Origin: Paenibacillus sp. FSL K6-1096
Lineage (GTDB): Bacteria > Bacillota > Bacilli > Paenibacillales > Paenibacillaceae
Assembly (NCBI RefSeq): GCF_037977055.1
Contig: NZ_CP150274.1
Coordinates: 2,728,001-2,792,000 of the forward strand
Direction of reading: 5' to 3'
DNA: 64,000 nt
Shown here: positions 1 through 8,942 of the stretch, piece after piece
Layout: each line of letters opens with the position of its first letter
Numbering within the stretch: position 1 is the first letter of the stretch
The notes under the pieces: generated by a model
What the model was told of the DNA's origin: nothing
Database searches by the model: none
What the model saw: only the letters and a program-made list of their open reading frames with translations
Translations under genes and position numbers: made by a program

Positions 1-53
1 CCGTGGAGCAGGGCCGGATAGAAATCGAGCAGGATAGAGAAGTCAATCGTCAT
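1..53 (-). CDS. Amino-acid ABC transporter permease, N-terminal fragment cut by window edge
   Basis: Only the first 17 codons are present; the gene continues beyond the left edge. The ATG at 53 overlaps the TGA of the upstream permease gene in an ATGA arrangement, the usual sign of translational coupling in His/Glu/Gln/cystine-type ABC operons with two permeases. The visible start (M-T-I-D-F-S-I-L-L-D-F-Y) resembles the other permease's N-terminus, which also ends in a L-L-H motif. The role as second membrane subunit of the cystine-type importer is inferred from context. Confidence 0.7.
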   Translation of the reverse strand, partial: MTIDFSILLDFYPALLH

Positions 54-727
54 GCCCGGTCACCTCCGCTTCTGCCGGTCCACACCGATTGTTTCCGGCG
101 GTACAGATTAATCAGGAACATCAGACCCAAATTAATGACCAGATAGATCGCTGCAACCATAATATAGATCTCTGTAGGCCTGTAGGTTGTCGTTATAATT
201 TGCTGTCCGGTCCGCAGCAGCTCCACGACGGAGATAATGGACACAATCGCCGAATTTTTCAGCACCAGAATGAATTCATTCGTCAGCGGCGGTACCAGCT
301 TGGCAAAGACGAGCGGCATTTTGATCCGCAGCAGAATCTGCAGCTTGCTCATATCCAGGGCGCGTGCAGCCTCGATATAGCCCGGCGGAATCGATTCCAG
401 CCCGGCGCGGAAATACTCGGATTGATAAGCCGCGGAGTTCATGGCCAGCGCCAGCATGCCGATGAGCCAGGTGGGCATGTCCACCCCGATCAGGGAGATG
501 CCGTAATAAATGACGAACAGCTGGATAATAAACGGCACACCCCGGATAAAGCTTACGTAGGCACGGACAGGAATCTGCAATACTTTCAGTCCGCTGACCC
601 GCATTTGCGAGAGCAGAATCCCTCCCAGAAAGGCGAGGACAATCGCCCCTGCCGATATTCCCGCCGTTAACAGGGCACCGTGCAGCAAATTCGGTAAATA
701 CTTCACAACCGTTTCAAATTCGAACAT
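50..727 (-). CDS. Polar amino acid (cystine-type) ABC transporter permease, TcyL-like
   Basis: A 225-residue inner-membrane subunit of the HAAT-type ABC importer family. About five hydrophobic segments are visible. The family motif F-I-R-G-V-P-F sits near residues 60-66, and the cytoplasmic EAA loop that docks on the ATPase is E-A-A-R-A-L-D near residues 119-125. It starts 24 bases after the lipoprotein gene, with a GAGGTG ribosome site, and overlaps the next permease by four bases. The LysR-lipoprotein-permease-permease order resembles the B. subtilis YtlI/YtmJKLM cystine system. Substrate is inferred; another polar amino acid is possible. Confidence 0.88.
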   Translation of the reverse strand: MFEFETVVKYLPNLLHGALLTAGISAGAIVLAFLGGILLSQMRVSGLKVLQIPVRAYVSFIRGVPFIIQLFVIYYGISLIGVDMPTWLIGMLALAMNSAAYQSEYFRAGLESIPPGYIEAARALDMSKLQILLRIKMPLVFAKLVPPLTNEFILVLKNSAIVSIISVVELLRTGQQIITTTYRPTEIYIMVAAIYLVINLGLMFLINLYRRKQSVWTGRSGGDRA

Positions 728-751
728 TCACACACCTCGCTTCACACATCC

Positions 752-1654
752 TTACTCTTGGATGCTGTACATTTCGTCAGGAACCTTCATCTCGAATCCG
801 AACCACTGCTTTTGCATTTCCGCCAGCTTGCCGTTCTCCTTCATCCCGATGATCACACGGTTGAGATACTGCTGCATATCCGTGTCCCCTTTGCGGACCA
901 TCCAGGCCAGATACGTCGGATCTCCTATCGTGCCTACGATCTCAAAAGTATCGGGCCGGCTTTTGACCAGCTGAGACATGGCCGGCAGAGCCTGAACCAC
1001 TGCATCCACCCGTTTGGCAGCCAAATCCTGATAGGCATCGGGATAGCTTACATATTCCTTCATTTCCTTGAAGCCGCCGCCGTCCGCTTTTAGCTTCTCG
1101 TTATATTTTTTCAGCGCATCCACCGGACCCGAATTGATCAGAACACCGACAATCTTGCCGTTCAGGTCGTCCACCGTCTGGATCGAATCATCCCCCTTAT
1201 GCTTCATCACCGCCGCCGTTCCTTCGGCAATGGGAACGGTAAAAAGGTAGTTCTCCTGTCTTTTCGGTGTAATGGTCATGGACGTAGCCACAATATCGAA
1301 CTTCCCGGCATCCAGCCCCGGCAGTATACCGGTAAAAGGTGTATCCGGCTGCTCCAGCTTCACTCCCAGCTCTTTCACCACTTCAGCCAGAATTTCCGCG
1401 CCGTAGCCTACAATTTTACCATCCTCAACAAATTCAAACGGTGCATAGGTTGCATCCGTACCGACCTTTATTTTGCCGTCCGCTTTAACCTTGTCCACCA
1501 GGCCCCCGCTTGCAGCGGTATTATTCCCCGGAGAAGGCGAACCCGCCGGATTGGCCGCAGAAGTGTTGTCCGCAGCATTGCCGCATCCCGCAAGCAGGGA
1601 AGTCAGGATTGTAATCACAGCCAGAGACTTGATGCCTTTAAGATGAAATACCAT
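752..1654 (-). CDS. Amino acid ABC transporter substrate-binding lipoprotein (SBP_bac_3)
   Basis: A 300-residue extracellular binding protein. The signal peptide ends in a lipobox L-L-A-G-C with the lipidated Cys at residue 24, followed by a Ser/Pro/Asn-rich linker to about residue 50. The mature domain opens with K-V-G-T-D-A-T-Y-A-P-F-E-F, the hallmark of family 3 solute-binding proteins, which bind polar amino acids including cystine. ATG 1654 is preceded by AAGGGGTG at good spacing. It is first in the operon before the two permeases. A long spacer upstream separates it from the LysR gene terminator. Cystine specificity is inferred from the LysR neighbour. Confidence 0.9.
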   Translation of the reverse strand: MVFHLKGIKSLAVITILTSLLAGCGNAADNTSAANPAGSPSPGNNTAASGGLVDKVKADGKIKVGTDATYAPFEFVEDGKIVGYGAEILAEVVKELGVKLEQPDTPFTGILPGLDAGKFDIVATSMTITPKRQENYLFTVPIAEGTAAVMKHKGDDSIQTVDDLNGKIVGVLINSGPVDALKKYNEKLKADGGGFKEMKEYVSYPDAYQDLAAKRVDAVVQALPAMSQLVKSRPDTFEIVGTIGDPTYLAWMVRKGDTDMQQYLNRVIIGMKENGKLAEMQKQWFGFEMKVPDEMYSIQE

Positions 1655-1770
1655 TTCAGAACACCCCTTCAGTCATTGTAGTTTGCGACGCCGTGGGATT
1701 GAGCCTTAAGTTAACTTTAATGACATCCCGGTGTCTTTATTGCTTGTTAACTACCTTAACATGAATTTTT
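1655..1770 (-). promoter_or_regulatory. Upstream region of the amino-acid ABC operon with two GTTAAC palindromes
   Basis: This gap holds two copies of the perfect palindrome GTTAAC, at 1710-1715 and 1746-1751, 36 bases apart. Each sits in a larger A/T-rich context (CTTAAGTTAACTTTAA at the first). LysR-type regulators bind partly palindromic A/T-rich sites upstream of their targets, so these are candidate operator half-sites for the adjacent regulator. No convincing sigma-A hexamer pair stood out. Confidence 0.3.
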
Positions 1771-1819
1771 AAATAAAAAAAATAGACATAATCTTATTTG
1801 TTATAAAGACTGTCTATTT
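1771..1819 (-). terminator. Intrinsic terminator of the LysR gene
   Basis: Read on the minus strand, AAATAGACA (1819-1811) pairs with TGTCTATTT (1788-1780), with a further inner TCTTTAT/ATAAGA pairing, and a run of T follows. It lies directly after the LysR stop codon, so the regulator and transporter are probably separate transcripts. Confidence 0.7.
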
Positions 1820-1836
1820 AGATATTACTTATTATG

Positions 1837-2733
1837 TTATTTCAATGTCATATTATCCCGGTATAATTCCTTGTTCGAGAAAAATTCCAGCACTGCGGTT
1901 TCATCCTTCTCCTTCAGATACATCAGCGAGACCTTGGCGTGGACATCCACCTCGGACTCAACCGGTATGCGGGCCAGGGTATTCTTAAGGATCTCACTTC
2001 TGGCCGAATACTCCGGCAAAAAGCACACGCCCCTGCCGATCTCCACCAGCCGCTTGGCGGTCTCCATGTTATCCACTTCAAAAATGATGTTGGGGCGCAT
2101 CTGCATCGATTCGAACATTTTGACCAGCAGCAGCCATTCCTCCGACAGATGATCATAAAAGATAATCTCATGGTCCAGCAGCTCGGATGTCTTGATGGTC
2201 TCCTTGCGCAGCGCAAGCGGATGATCCGGAGCAGCGTACAGGCCGATGGAGGTGGACAGCATCGTTTTGCTGATCATCCGGGGATGGGTCGTCGTGCGCA
2301 CCAGGCCGAAATCCACCTCTTCCTCCAGAATGCGGGTCATGATCTGCTCGGACGGATACGACAGGATTTTGACCCGGGTATCCGGGAACCTGGTCCTGAA
2401 GTTATTCAGCAGCCCGGGGAGCAGGTAATTGGAGATGGAAATGGAACATCCGATCCGCACCTCCTCCGGCAGGGCAATATGCTGGTTCATTTTGTAGGTG
2501 GCTTCACGGTAGGACTGGAGGATTTTCTCCGCATAGGGAATCAGCTTCTTGCCGCCCTCTGTTAATTGAATGTATCTGCCGTTGCGGTGGAACAGCTTCA
2601 CATTCATCTCGTTCTCCAGGGAACGGATGCGGGCCGTCACGGACGGCTGGCTCAAAAACAGGGCCTCCGCCGCTTTATTAAAGCTGCCCAAATGAACTAC
2701 AAACACAAACGCCTCCAGATTCTCGATGTTCAT
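1837..2733 (-). CDS. LysR-family transcriptional regulator
   Basis: A 298-residue LysR protein. The N-terminal winged helix-turn-helix spans about residues 1-60 (S-F-N-K-A-A-E-A-L-F-L-S-Q-P-S-V-T recognition region), followed by the linker helix and a periplasmic-binding-protein-like effector domain to about residue 295. ATG 2733 has an AGGGGG ribosome site. It lies upstream of, and in the same direction as, a polar amino-acid transporter, with a terminator between. In B. subtilis the LysR protein YtlI controls a cystine transporter operon of similar make-up; the same role here is inference. LysR proteins of the CysL/YtlI group respond to sulfur metabolites, so a role in sulfur-source control is plausible but not shown by the sequence. 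Confidence 0.88.
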   Translation of the reverse strand: MNIENLEAFVFVVHLGSFNKAAEALFLSQPSVTARIRSLENEMNVKLFHRNGRYIQLTEGGKKLIPYAEKILQSYREATYKMNQHIALPEEVRIGCSISISNYLLPGLLNNFRTRFPDTRVKILSYPSEQIMTRILEEEVDFGLVRTTTHPRMISKTMLSTSIGLYAAPDHPLALRKETIKTSELLDHEIIFYDHLSEEWLLLVKMFESMQMRPNIIFEVDNMETAKRLVEIGRGVCFLPEYSARSEILKNTLARIPVESEVDVHAKVSLMYLKEKDETAVLEFFSNKELYRDNMTLK

Positions 2734-2882
2734 AAGTCATCCCCCTGCTCGTTCTGCTTGATTTACAATGAGTCTAACGAGTAGGCGGGAGTTGTGCAAG
2801 TGTGGAGACTTGAATGGTTCGGGGTGAAGGAGTGCTGGTGCCTGCTCTCACAGGCCGCTTGTATGGGTATGGGGCAGCATAG

Positions 2883-3051
2883 TTGCACATTATGCAGGAT
2901 TTCGCTATGAAGGTTACTGGCTGGGGAGCAATGTTGCATAATTTGCAAAAATTCCGGCGCAGAGAGCAAGTTAGCGCTGACTTTGTTGCATTTGGTGCAG
3001 GATTTCGGCGTAGACTGCTTCGTATTGGGCAGTATTGCTGCATTTTGTGCA
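2883..3051 (+). repeat. Array 1: four TTGCA-N5-TGCA dyads at 51-52 bp spacing
   Basis: Four 14-bp hyphenated palindromes lie at 2883-2896, 2934-2947, 2986-2999 and 3038-3051, with centre-to-centre steps of 51, 52 and 52 bases. Three of the four run into GGATTT on the right. The linkers match those of the array at 30330-30498 unit by unit, for example AGCAAGTTAGCGCT before dyad three in both, so both derive from one ancestral element. The region has no credible gene. Arm length (4-5 bp) is too short for stable RNA hairpins. The step of about 52 bp equals five DNA turns. Confidence 0.85.
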
Positions 3052-3126
3052 GGATTTCTCTATGAAGGTTACTGGATGGGGAGCATGGGAGAGCATGTGG
3101 CTCCTCCCTCGACGCAGCAGTATCCC

Positions 3127-3193
3127 TTGTATTCGGTTTTTCGCATATATTGGGCCCATATTCTCCTCCGTTGCCGATTGTATTCGGTTTTTG
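3127..3193 (+). repeat. Tail module of array 1, with a partial second copy
   Basis: TTGTATTCGGTTTTT at 3127-3141 is followed by CGCATATATTGGGCCCA to 3157. A second, shorter copy ATTGTATTCGGTTTTT begins at 3177. The same module follows dyad arrays near 30563 and 47129, always in the same orientation relative to the array. It is a dispersed sequence of unknown role. Confidence 0.75.
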
Positions 3194-3314
3194 AATTACA
3201 TTCCGCCCCCACGCCGACGCCCCACCCGATTGAATTTACTTATCCCCAAAACTATACACATCTTATCCACAACAGAAGAAAATCATAATTTTCTACACAA
3301 CAACAGCAACGACA

Positions 3315-3341
3315 ACAAAAGAGAGTGGTTTCCCACTCTCC
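3315..3341 (-). terminator. Intrinsic terminator downstream of the GC-rich orphan gene
   Basis: GAGAGTGG at 3321-3328 pairs perfectly with CCACTCTC at 3333-3340. Read on the minus strand the stem is followed by TTTTGTTG. It lies about 120 bases after the stop of the minus-strand gene ending at 3464 and supports that gene's direction. Confidence 0.6.
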
Positions 3342-3463
3342 CAGTTACTCTAATTCAACTACTCCCTCTCCGTTAAAACGCGGACCTTCATGTGATTTCC
3401 CATGTTCCCGCTGCTAGCACCGGCTGAGCATGGCCGCTACTGCCGGTGCTGCCGGTGCCACCG

Positions 3464-4528
3464 CTACTGCCAGCCTCCGGCAGCGGCATCCGGGTGCTCC
3501 TGCCTCGCCATCCAGGTGAGGCAGGCCGCCCGCAGCAGCGCGTCGGTCCGCTGGGCCGCGCCGCAGAAGACCCCGCTCAGGCCGATCTCATACAGATCGG
3601 CCAGCGCGTACGCCGCCGGTGCCCCCGCGGCGAGCACTGCCGCCGCCGGCCGCACCCGGCGTACGGCGGCCAGCACCCCGGCCGCCGCCCGGGCGAAGCC
3701 CTCGGCGGCGTTCGCCCCCGGCGCGGCTTCGCCCGCCGCGCCGTCCAGCACGAGGAAATCGGCGATGCGCGCGATTTCCCCGGCGGCAGCCGGGCTCACA
3801 TCGGGGGCGAGCAGCGCCCCGATGCGGCAGGCTGCCGCATAAGCGTGGCCGAGGGTCTGCTCGGCCACGGCCTCAATGAATTCGCGCTGCGCAGCGAATT
3901 CGGCGGCGCCGGCGGGGTACGGCGCCAGCAGGTCTATGCGGCTGTCGCCGCCCAGCCGCTGGCTGTGCAGGACGGCGGCGAACAGCGCGCCGAGCTGCGC
4001 GTCCTGCAGCGCGGCCAGCCGGTCCGGGCGGGCGGCGAGCTTCGCCGTGTAAGGCAGAGTGACTGCGGCCCACACGCCGTCAGCCGACTCCACCAGGTCG
4101 GCTGTGGCTGCCCGCAGCCGGTAATAGATCCGCTGCAGGATACGCTCCGCCTGCGCAGGCTCCGCCTCCCCGCACGACATCCAGCGCGAATAGAGCGCCG
4201 AGAGTTCCGGCTCGCGCAGCCATTCCTCGGCGCGGATCAGACAGGGACCCGCAGGATAGACACCGGGCGGCTCACGGCGGGCAGCCCCATCCCCCCTGCC
4301 CTCGCGCAGCACCAGGAAGGTCTGGCGCTCCCCGGGACGGCGGGAATAACTGCGGCTTGAGCTAACGCTACTCTTGCGCGGGTCTCCCCCGGCAAGAAAT
4401 TCCGCTGCGGCGGAGGCTACAGATGCGGACTGGCTCATCTCCAGACCCGCCGCCCGGCCGCCGGGGTCAGACTGGAACGGATGCTCCTCATACTTTGGAC
4501 CCTCATTCTGCTGGCGTTCACCCTTCAT
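3464..4528 (-). CDS. Uncharacterised Ala-rich protein in a GC-rich island
   Basis: I do not recognise this gene with confidence. It would encode about 354 residues, very rich in Ala, Gly and Arg. The N-terminus is low-complexity and charged; from about residue 110 the sequence looks folded, with alternating helices and short strands. The segment R-I-A-D-F-L-V-L-D-G and the closing part resemble TIM-barrel proteins such as the C-terminal domain of PEP-utilising enzymes, but no catalytic motif is clear. The ATG at 4528 has AGGTGG upstream; a GTG at 4540 overlaps that site and is less likely. A terminator at 3315-3341 supports the minus strand. Base composition is far more GC-rich than the neighbours, so long reading frames in other frames are expected artefacts. 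Confidence 0.5.
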   Translation of the reverse strand: MKGERQQNEGPKYEEHPFQSDPGGRAAGLEMSQSASVASAAAEFLAGGDPRKSSVSSSRSYSRRPGERQTFLVLREGRGDGAARREPPGVYPAGPCLIRAEEWLREPELSALYSRWMSCGEAEPAQAERILQRIYYRLRAATADLVESADGVWAAVTLPYTAKLAARPDRLAALQDAQLGALFAAVLHSQRLGGDSRIDLLAPYPAGAAEFAAQREFIEAVAEQTLGHAYAAACRIGALLAPDVSPAAAGEIARIADFLVLDGAAGEAAPGANAAEGFARAAAGVLAAVRRVRPAAAVLAAGAPAAYALADLYEIGLSGVFCGAAQRTDALLRAACLTWMARQEHPDAAAGGWQ

Positions 4529-4699
4529 CCTCGCACCCACCTTTTCTCACTTGGATTACTGCCGTGTTGTTCCCCTCAAGGGCTGCTGCCAACACCTCAC
4601 ATGCTTCATTCTATAGATACTGGCAAAGGCGCAGAAATATGCAAACGGTATCAAATGAAAGCGGCAGCAGCATCTTCCCCAGATGGGTATGGAACAGGT

Positions 4700-4822
4700 G
4701 GTGGGGGCGAGTTGAGATGGAGCGGCGAACTAGAGTCCGTGGGTGAACTGAAGTGGTGAGTAAGCTAGAGTGAGTTGGGTGAGTTGGAGCGGGTGGGTGA
4801 ACTGGAGTGGGTAGGAAGTAAC
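4700..4822. repeat. G-rich degenerate repeat tract
   Basis: A purine/G-rich stretch built from loosely repeated words such as GGGTGAACTG, GAGTTGG and GTGGGTGA. The plus strand is almost free of C. It lies upstream of the orphan gene and has no credible gene of its own. It may be decayed tandem repeats. Confidence 0.5.
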
Positions 4823-4909
4823 GTTTACACATTTTGTTGTTAATCACTAACGGCTTTGAACTGGGTTGGGGCTCACCTTCGGGTTTCGGCATGACCCCTG
4901 GCTGTTCTA

Positions 4910-5087
4910 TTGTATTTACTACAGCAGATCTTCTCTTTAGCGGTTCTAAAAAGCAATCTGTTGCAGTTTGTACAGCAGATTTTTGTGGAAGGGGTGTTTT
5001 GGGGGAGTATGCTGGAAATCTATTGTATGGAATACATTAGAACAGATTTTAACGCCGGATATAGCCTAATCTATTGTACAAAATACA
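4910..5087 (+). repeat. Array 4: four TTGTA-N5-TACA dyads at 51, 62 and 51 bp spacing
   Basis: Dyads lie at 4910-4923, 4961-4974 (TTGCA left arm), 5023-5036 and 5074-5087. All keep a 5-base gap between arms, as in array 1, but with T/A in place of C/G at one symmetric position. Steps are 51, 62 and 51 bases, close to five, six and five helical turns. The first two units share the right flank TACAGCAGAT. It looks like a second subfamily of the same element; no tail module follows. Confidence 0.75.
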
Positions 5088-5097
5088 CTCGCCGGCC

Positions 5098-5335
5098 CAT
5101 TTCCTTGCGAATCAACTCCTCACAATCTGCTCTTCTCACGAACTGCTCCTCTTACGAACCACTTTTTTCACAAACCCATTTCCTCATTTCCTCGCGAACC
5201 AGTCTCCTCGCAAATCATTTCCTCACAATCCGCTCCTCTTACGAATCATTTCCCCACGAACCATTACCTTGCAAATCAATTCCTCACAAACCTCTCCTCT
5301 TACGAACCGCTTTCCCCGCACCCCCTCTTCCCATT
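5098..5335. repeat. C/T-rich degenerate direct repeats
   Basis: The words CTCCTCTTACGAA (three close copies, near 5146, 5233 and 5294) and TTCCTCACAA recur through this stretch, in strongly pyrimidine-rich DNA. Units vary in spacing, so this is a decayed repeat and not a clean tandem array. No gene with a ribosome site is present. It lies between dyad array 4 and the metY terminator. Confidence 0.6.
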
Positions 5336-5362
5336 ACTCCCCCCCCCCGGCCTCCTGCTCCC

Positions 5363-5415
5363 GCAAAAAAAGACCACCATCCAATGCAGAAATACTCTGC
5401 ATCAAACAGTGGTCT
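5363..5415 (-). terminator. Intrinsic terminator of metY
   Basis: AGACCAC (5371-5377) pairs with GTGGTCT (5409-5415), with an inner ATGCAGA/TCTGCAT stem (5384-5390, 5396-5402). On the minus strand the stem runs into seven T. It lies about 155 bases past the metY stop. Confidence 0.8.
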
Positions 5416-5570
5416 GTAATTCCTATGGCTGCAAGGAACTGTGCTTAATTGAAACCAGTTGGGAGGGGGGAGCACGCGGCTTCTGCTCACCTCTATCCAG
5501 CTACAACTCTCCGGCAGCTCAGGGGCTCAGCCTCTCACTCCCCAGCACAGTCTACTCCCGCTAAATCCGC

Positions 5571-6902
<1,332 letters not shown>

Positions 6903-7013
6903 TTAACTTTACCAAGATTGTACCTATTCTCTCACAAACCATGTCATTTGAAAAGATAAAATTCTTATTATTTCACTGTGTTTTATTAAGTTTAGCAAGC
7001 TCCCGGCAGAGCC

Positions 7014-8018
7014 TCAAGGCTGCTGCCCTATCTCCTTCATAAAGCTCATGAATTTCTCAGCAATTTCTGCAGGATGGGAACGGTATAAATAATGATTGGC
7101 ATCCAGCAGCTCCATCTCTGCATGTACGGAATGGCTGATTAGCTTCTCATGCTCCGGAATCCATTGATCCGTTGCCGGATGCTCCGCTTGAACAAAAAGC
7201 AGGACAGGGAGATTTGGCGGGAACGTTACCCCTCGCTGTTCAGCCCCTTTAAAGCTAGAGTACATGTTCTCCGCCTCATTTAACAGCGTTGTGTTGTACA
7301 TATTTTTCTGGATCAGCAGCTTCAATTGTTCTTTGGTGTGTTCATCATATGCCAGTCCCTCATAGGGGTCATCACTCAGCTTCAATTGCAGCCGGGCGAA
7401 GCCTAAGGTTCGGAACCATTTAACCATGGTTGTCTCTGAGGACTCAATCTTTTGCTCGCTCAGCGACGGTACACTGTTATCCAGTCCGACAAATGCACTG
7501 ACTTCATCCCGATATTTGTTCACATAATCCAGACTATAGATTCCTGAGATAGAATGGCCCATAAGGATGTAACGGTCAATATTGAGCTGCTGTAACGCTT
7601 CATGGATTTCACTTACGATATTCTCTGAGGTTCGTTCTTTCTTCGTTGCGTCGCTTAAGCCATAGCCGAAAGGCTCAACAACTACAACCTTATAATGTGG
7701 AGACAGCTCGTCAACGAGCAGCTTGAAATCAAGCGCCGGTGAAGCTGTTCCGAAGCCGGGAAGCAGCACGACCGTGTCCGGGCCATCGCCTTGAATGAAC
7801 ACATTCATCTTCTTGCCGTCTACGGATACTTGCTGGCCGTAAGGCTCTATCCTTTTGGCCTCCGCATTGCTGCTGATTACATTCGTGATATATACAATCC
7901 CCACAAAAAGCACAATAGCGAGCAGGATCGCTCCCAATACTCTAAGCAGAATCTTACGCACTTTCTTGAACCCCGTTTGCTTGCCCGTTGTCTTGTTCGC
8001 CGGTGGTCTCATGTTCAT
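7014..8018 (-). CDS. Membrane-anchored alpha/beta hydrolase
   Basis: A 334-residue protein with one N-terminal membrane helix (about residues 24-47) after a basic cytoplasmic tail, which should place the hydrolase domain outside the cell. The alpha/beta-hydrolase nucleophile elbow G-H-S-I-S-G gives the serine at residue 156. The oxyanion region (L-L-P-G-F-G) precedes it near 85-90, and a His in the D-A-N-H-Y-L-Y-R-S-H-P stretch near the C-terminus is the likely catalytic base. Substrate cannot be told from sequence; esterase, lipase or peptidase activity are all possible in this fold. It lies alone between metY and the GntR-controlled operon. AGGGGAAG precedes the start region. Confidence 0.8.
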   Translation of the reverse strand: MNMRPPANKTTGKQTGFKKVRKILLRVLGAILLAIVLFVGIVYITNVISSNAEAKRIEPYGQQVSVDGKKMNVFIQGDGPDTVVLLPGFGTASPALDFKLLVDELSPHYKVVVVEPFGYGLSDATKKERTSENIVSEIHEALQQLNIDRYILMGHSISGIYSLDYVNKYRDEVSAFVGLDNSVPSLSEQKIESSETTMVKWFRTLGFARLQLKLSDDPYEGLAYDEHTKEQLKLLIQKNMYNTTLLNEAENMYSSFKGAEQRGVTFPPNLPVLLFVQAEHPATDQWIPEHEKLISHSVHAEMELLDANHYLYRSHPAEIAEKFMSFMKEIGQQP

Positions 8019-8137
8019 CTTCCCCTGTCTGTTTGTAGGCTTGCTTCATGACCGTTACTGCAAGCTTACCGGACGAAGATGTCCTCTCTATGACGGCAAT
8101 ATGAACGGAATATGAACCGGATATGTACTATATACGC

Positions 8138-8183
8138 AAAAATGCCACGGTTACCAGCAAGCAAGCTTGTGTGCAACCGTAGC
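8138..8183 (-). terminator. Intrinsic terminator of the dga-like operon
   Basis: On the minus strand GCTACGGTT (8183-8175) pairs with AACCGTGGC (8152-8144, one mismatch), and the stem is followed by ATTTTTGCG. It lies just after the GntR gene, the last gene of the operon. Confidence 0.7.
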
Positions 8184-8195
8184 ATATGACGGGTC

Positions 8196-8942
8196 TCAGG
8201 CATCATAGCTGACCAGATAATGATGCAGCTCCGTGTTATAACAGCCGATGCTGTGCTCAATTAGCCTGCCTTCCGCATCATAGGAGTTGCGCAGGCGTTT
8301 GAGTACATAGGCGCCGGGCGGGAGCTTCAGCAGCTCACACACCTCGGGCGGCGCAGGCTCAGCGAAGAAGCGGTCCCTGAAGCTCTCCAGCACAATGTCC
8401 TTCTCCTCCAGCGAATCGTACAGAGACTGGAAGTCTGCCTTCATCTCCGCCGCACTTCCCCCGGGCAGAGCGGCTGCCGCGAGAAAATGGATCAGATGGA
8501 TATAGGGCTGTCCGTCCAGGATATACAGCCGTTCAATCCGCTGGCAATACGGCCCGTAGCGGCTGTATTCCTCCGTCCCGGCATCATTGGTGACCAGGCT
8601 TGTGCTCAGCAGCTTCTTTTCCAGCTTATGACCGGCCTCGACCAACAGCTCCGTGAACCGCTTGCCCTTGGAGAGCTTCTGGTAGGCGGTATTGCGCATG
8701 ACAATCGTTCCGACACCGCTCTTCTTCTGGACGTAGCCCTCCTGGGCCAGCTCCTGGACCGCGCCGCGGACCGTCATTTTACTGACACCGAACTCTTTCT
8801 CCAGCTGCGGCTCAGAGGGGATGATACTCCCCAGCGGGTAGACGCCGTGCAGAATCCGGTCCTTAAGAATCTTCTGGATCTGCTGGTATAAGGGGCCTTG
8901 CTTGCGTTTCAGAGACACGCTCTGCTCACTACCTTTCAACAT
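8196..8942 (-). CDS. GntR-family regulator with UTRA effector domain
   Basis: A 248-residue regulator of the GntR/HutC subfamily. The winged helix-turn-helix spans about residues 12-80 (P-S-E-P-Q-L-E-K-E-F-G-V-S-K-M-T-V-R recognition region) and the UTRA ligand-binding domain about 95-240. Proteins of this class usually repress sugar or amino-sugar catabolic operons until a phosphorylated sugar binds. It is the last gene of the operon and overlaps the kinase gene by 14 bases, so it most likely controls its own operon. A tandem TTATAATG repeat upstream of the first gene is a candidate operator. Confidence 0.9.
   Translation of the reverse strand: MLKGSEQSVSLKRKQGPLYQQIQKILKDRILHGVYPLGSIIPSEPQLEKEFGVSKMTVRGAVQELAQEGYVQKKSGVGTIVMRNTAYQKLSKGKRFTELLVEAGHKLEKKLLSTSLVTNDAGTEEYSRYGPYCQRIERLYILDGQPYIHLIHFLAAAALPGGSAAEMKADFQSLYDSLEEKDIVLESFRDRFFAEPAPPEVCELLKLPPGAYVLKRLRNSYDAEGRLIEHSIGCYNTELHHYLVSYDA

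Noticed and set aside
2883-3051. CRISPR-like regular spacing of short repeats
   Set aside because: The repeated unit is only 14 bases and degenerate, the intervening DNA is shared between loci instead of unique, and there are no cas genes.
2883-3065. A 60-codon frame over array 1 that resembles a 65-codon frame over array 2
   Set aside because: The peptide likeness follows from DNA similarity of the two repeats. Steps of 52 bases break the frame between dyads, most differences change amino acids, and neither frame has a ribosome site.
3446-4360. Long plus-strand frames of about 300 and 150 codons in the GC-rich island
   Set aside because: High GC removes stop codons in all frames. The plus frames are Arg/Pro/His-rich without fold-like pattern, and the terminator and ribosome site favour the minus strand.
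4900-5100. Miniature inverted-repeat transposon (MITE) as explanation of the arrays
   Set aside because: No terminal inverted repeats or target-site duplications bound any of the five arrays by eye, and the internal phasing would not be expected of a MITE.
4910-5419. Plus-strand frame of 169 codons covering array 4 and the C/T-rich tract
   Set aside because: It is low-complexity Ser/Pro/Leu translation of repeats without a ribosome site.
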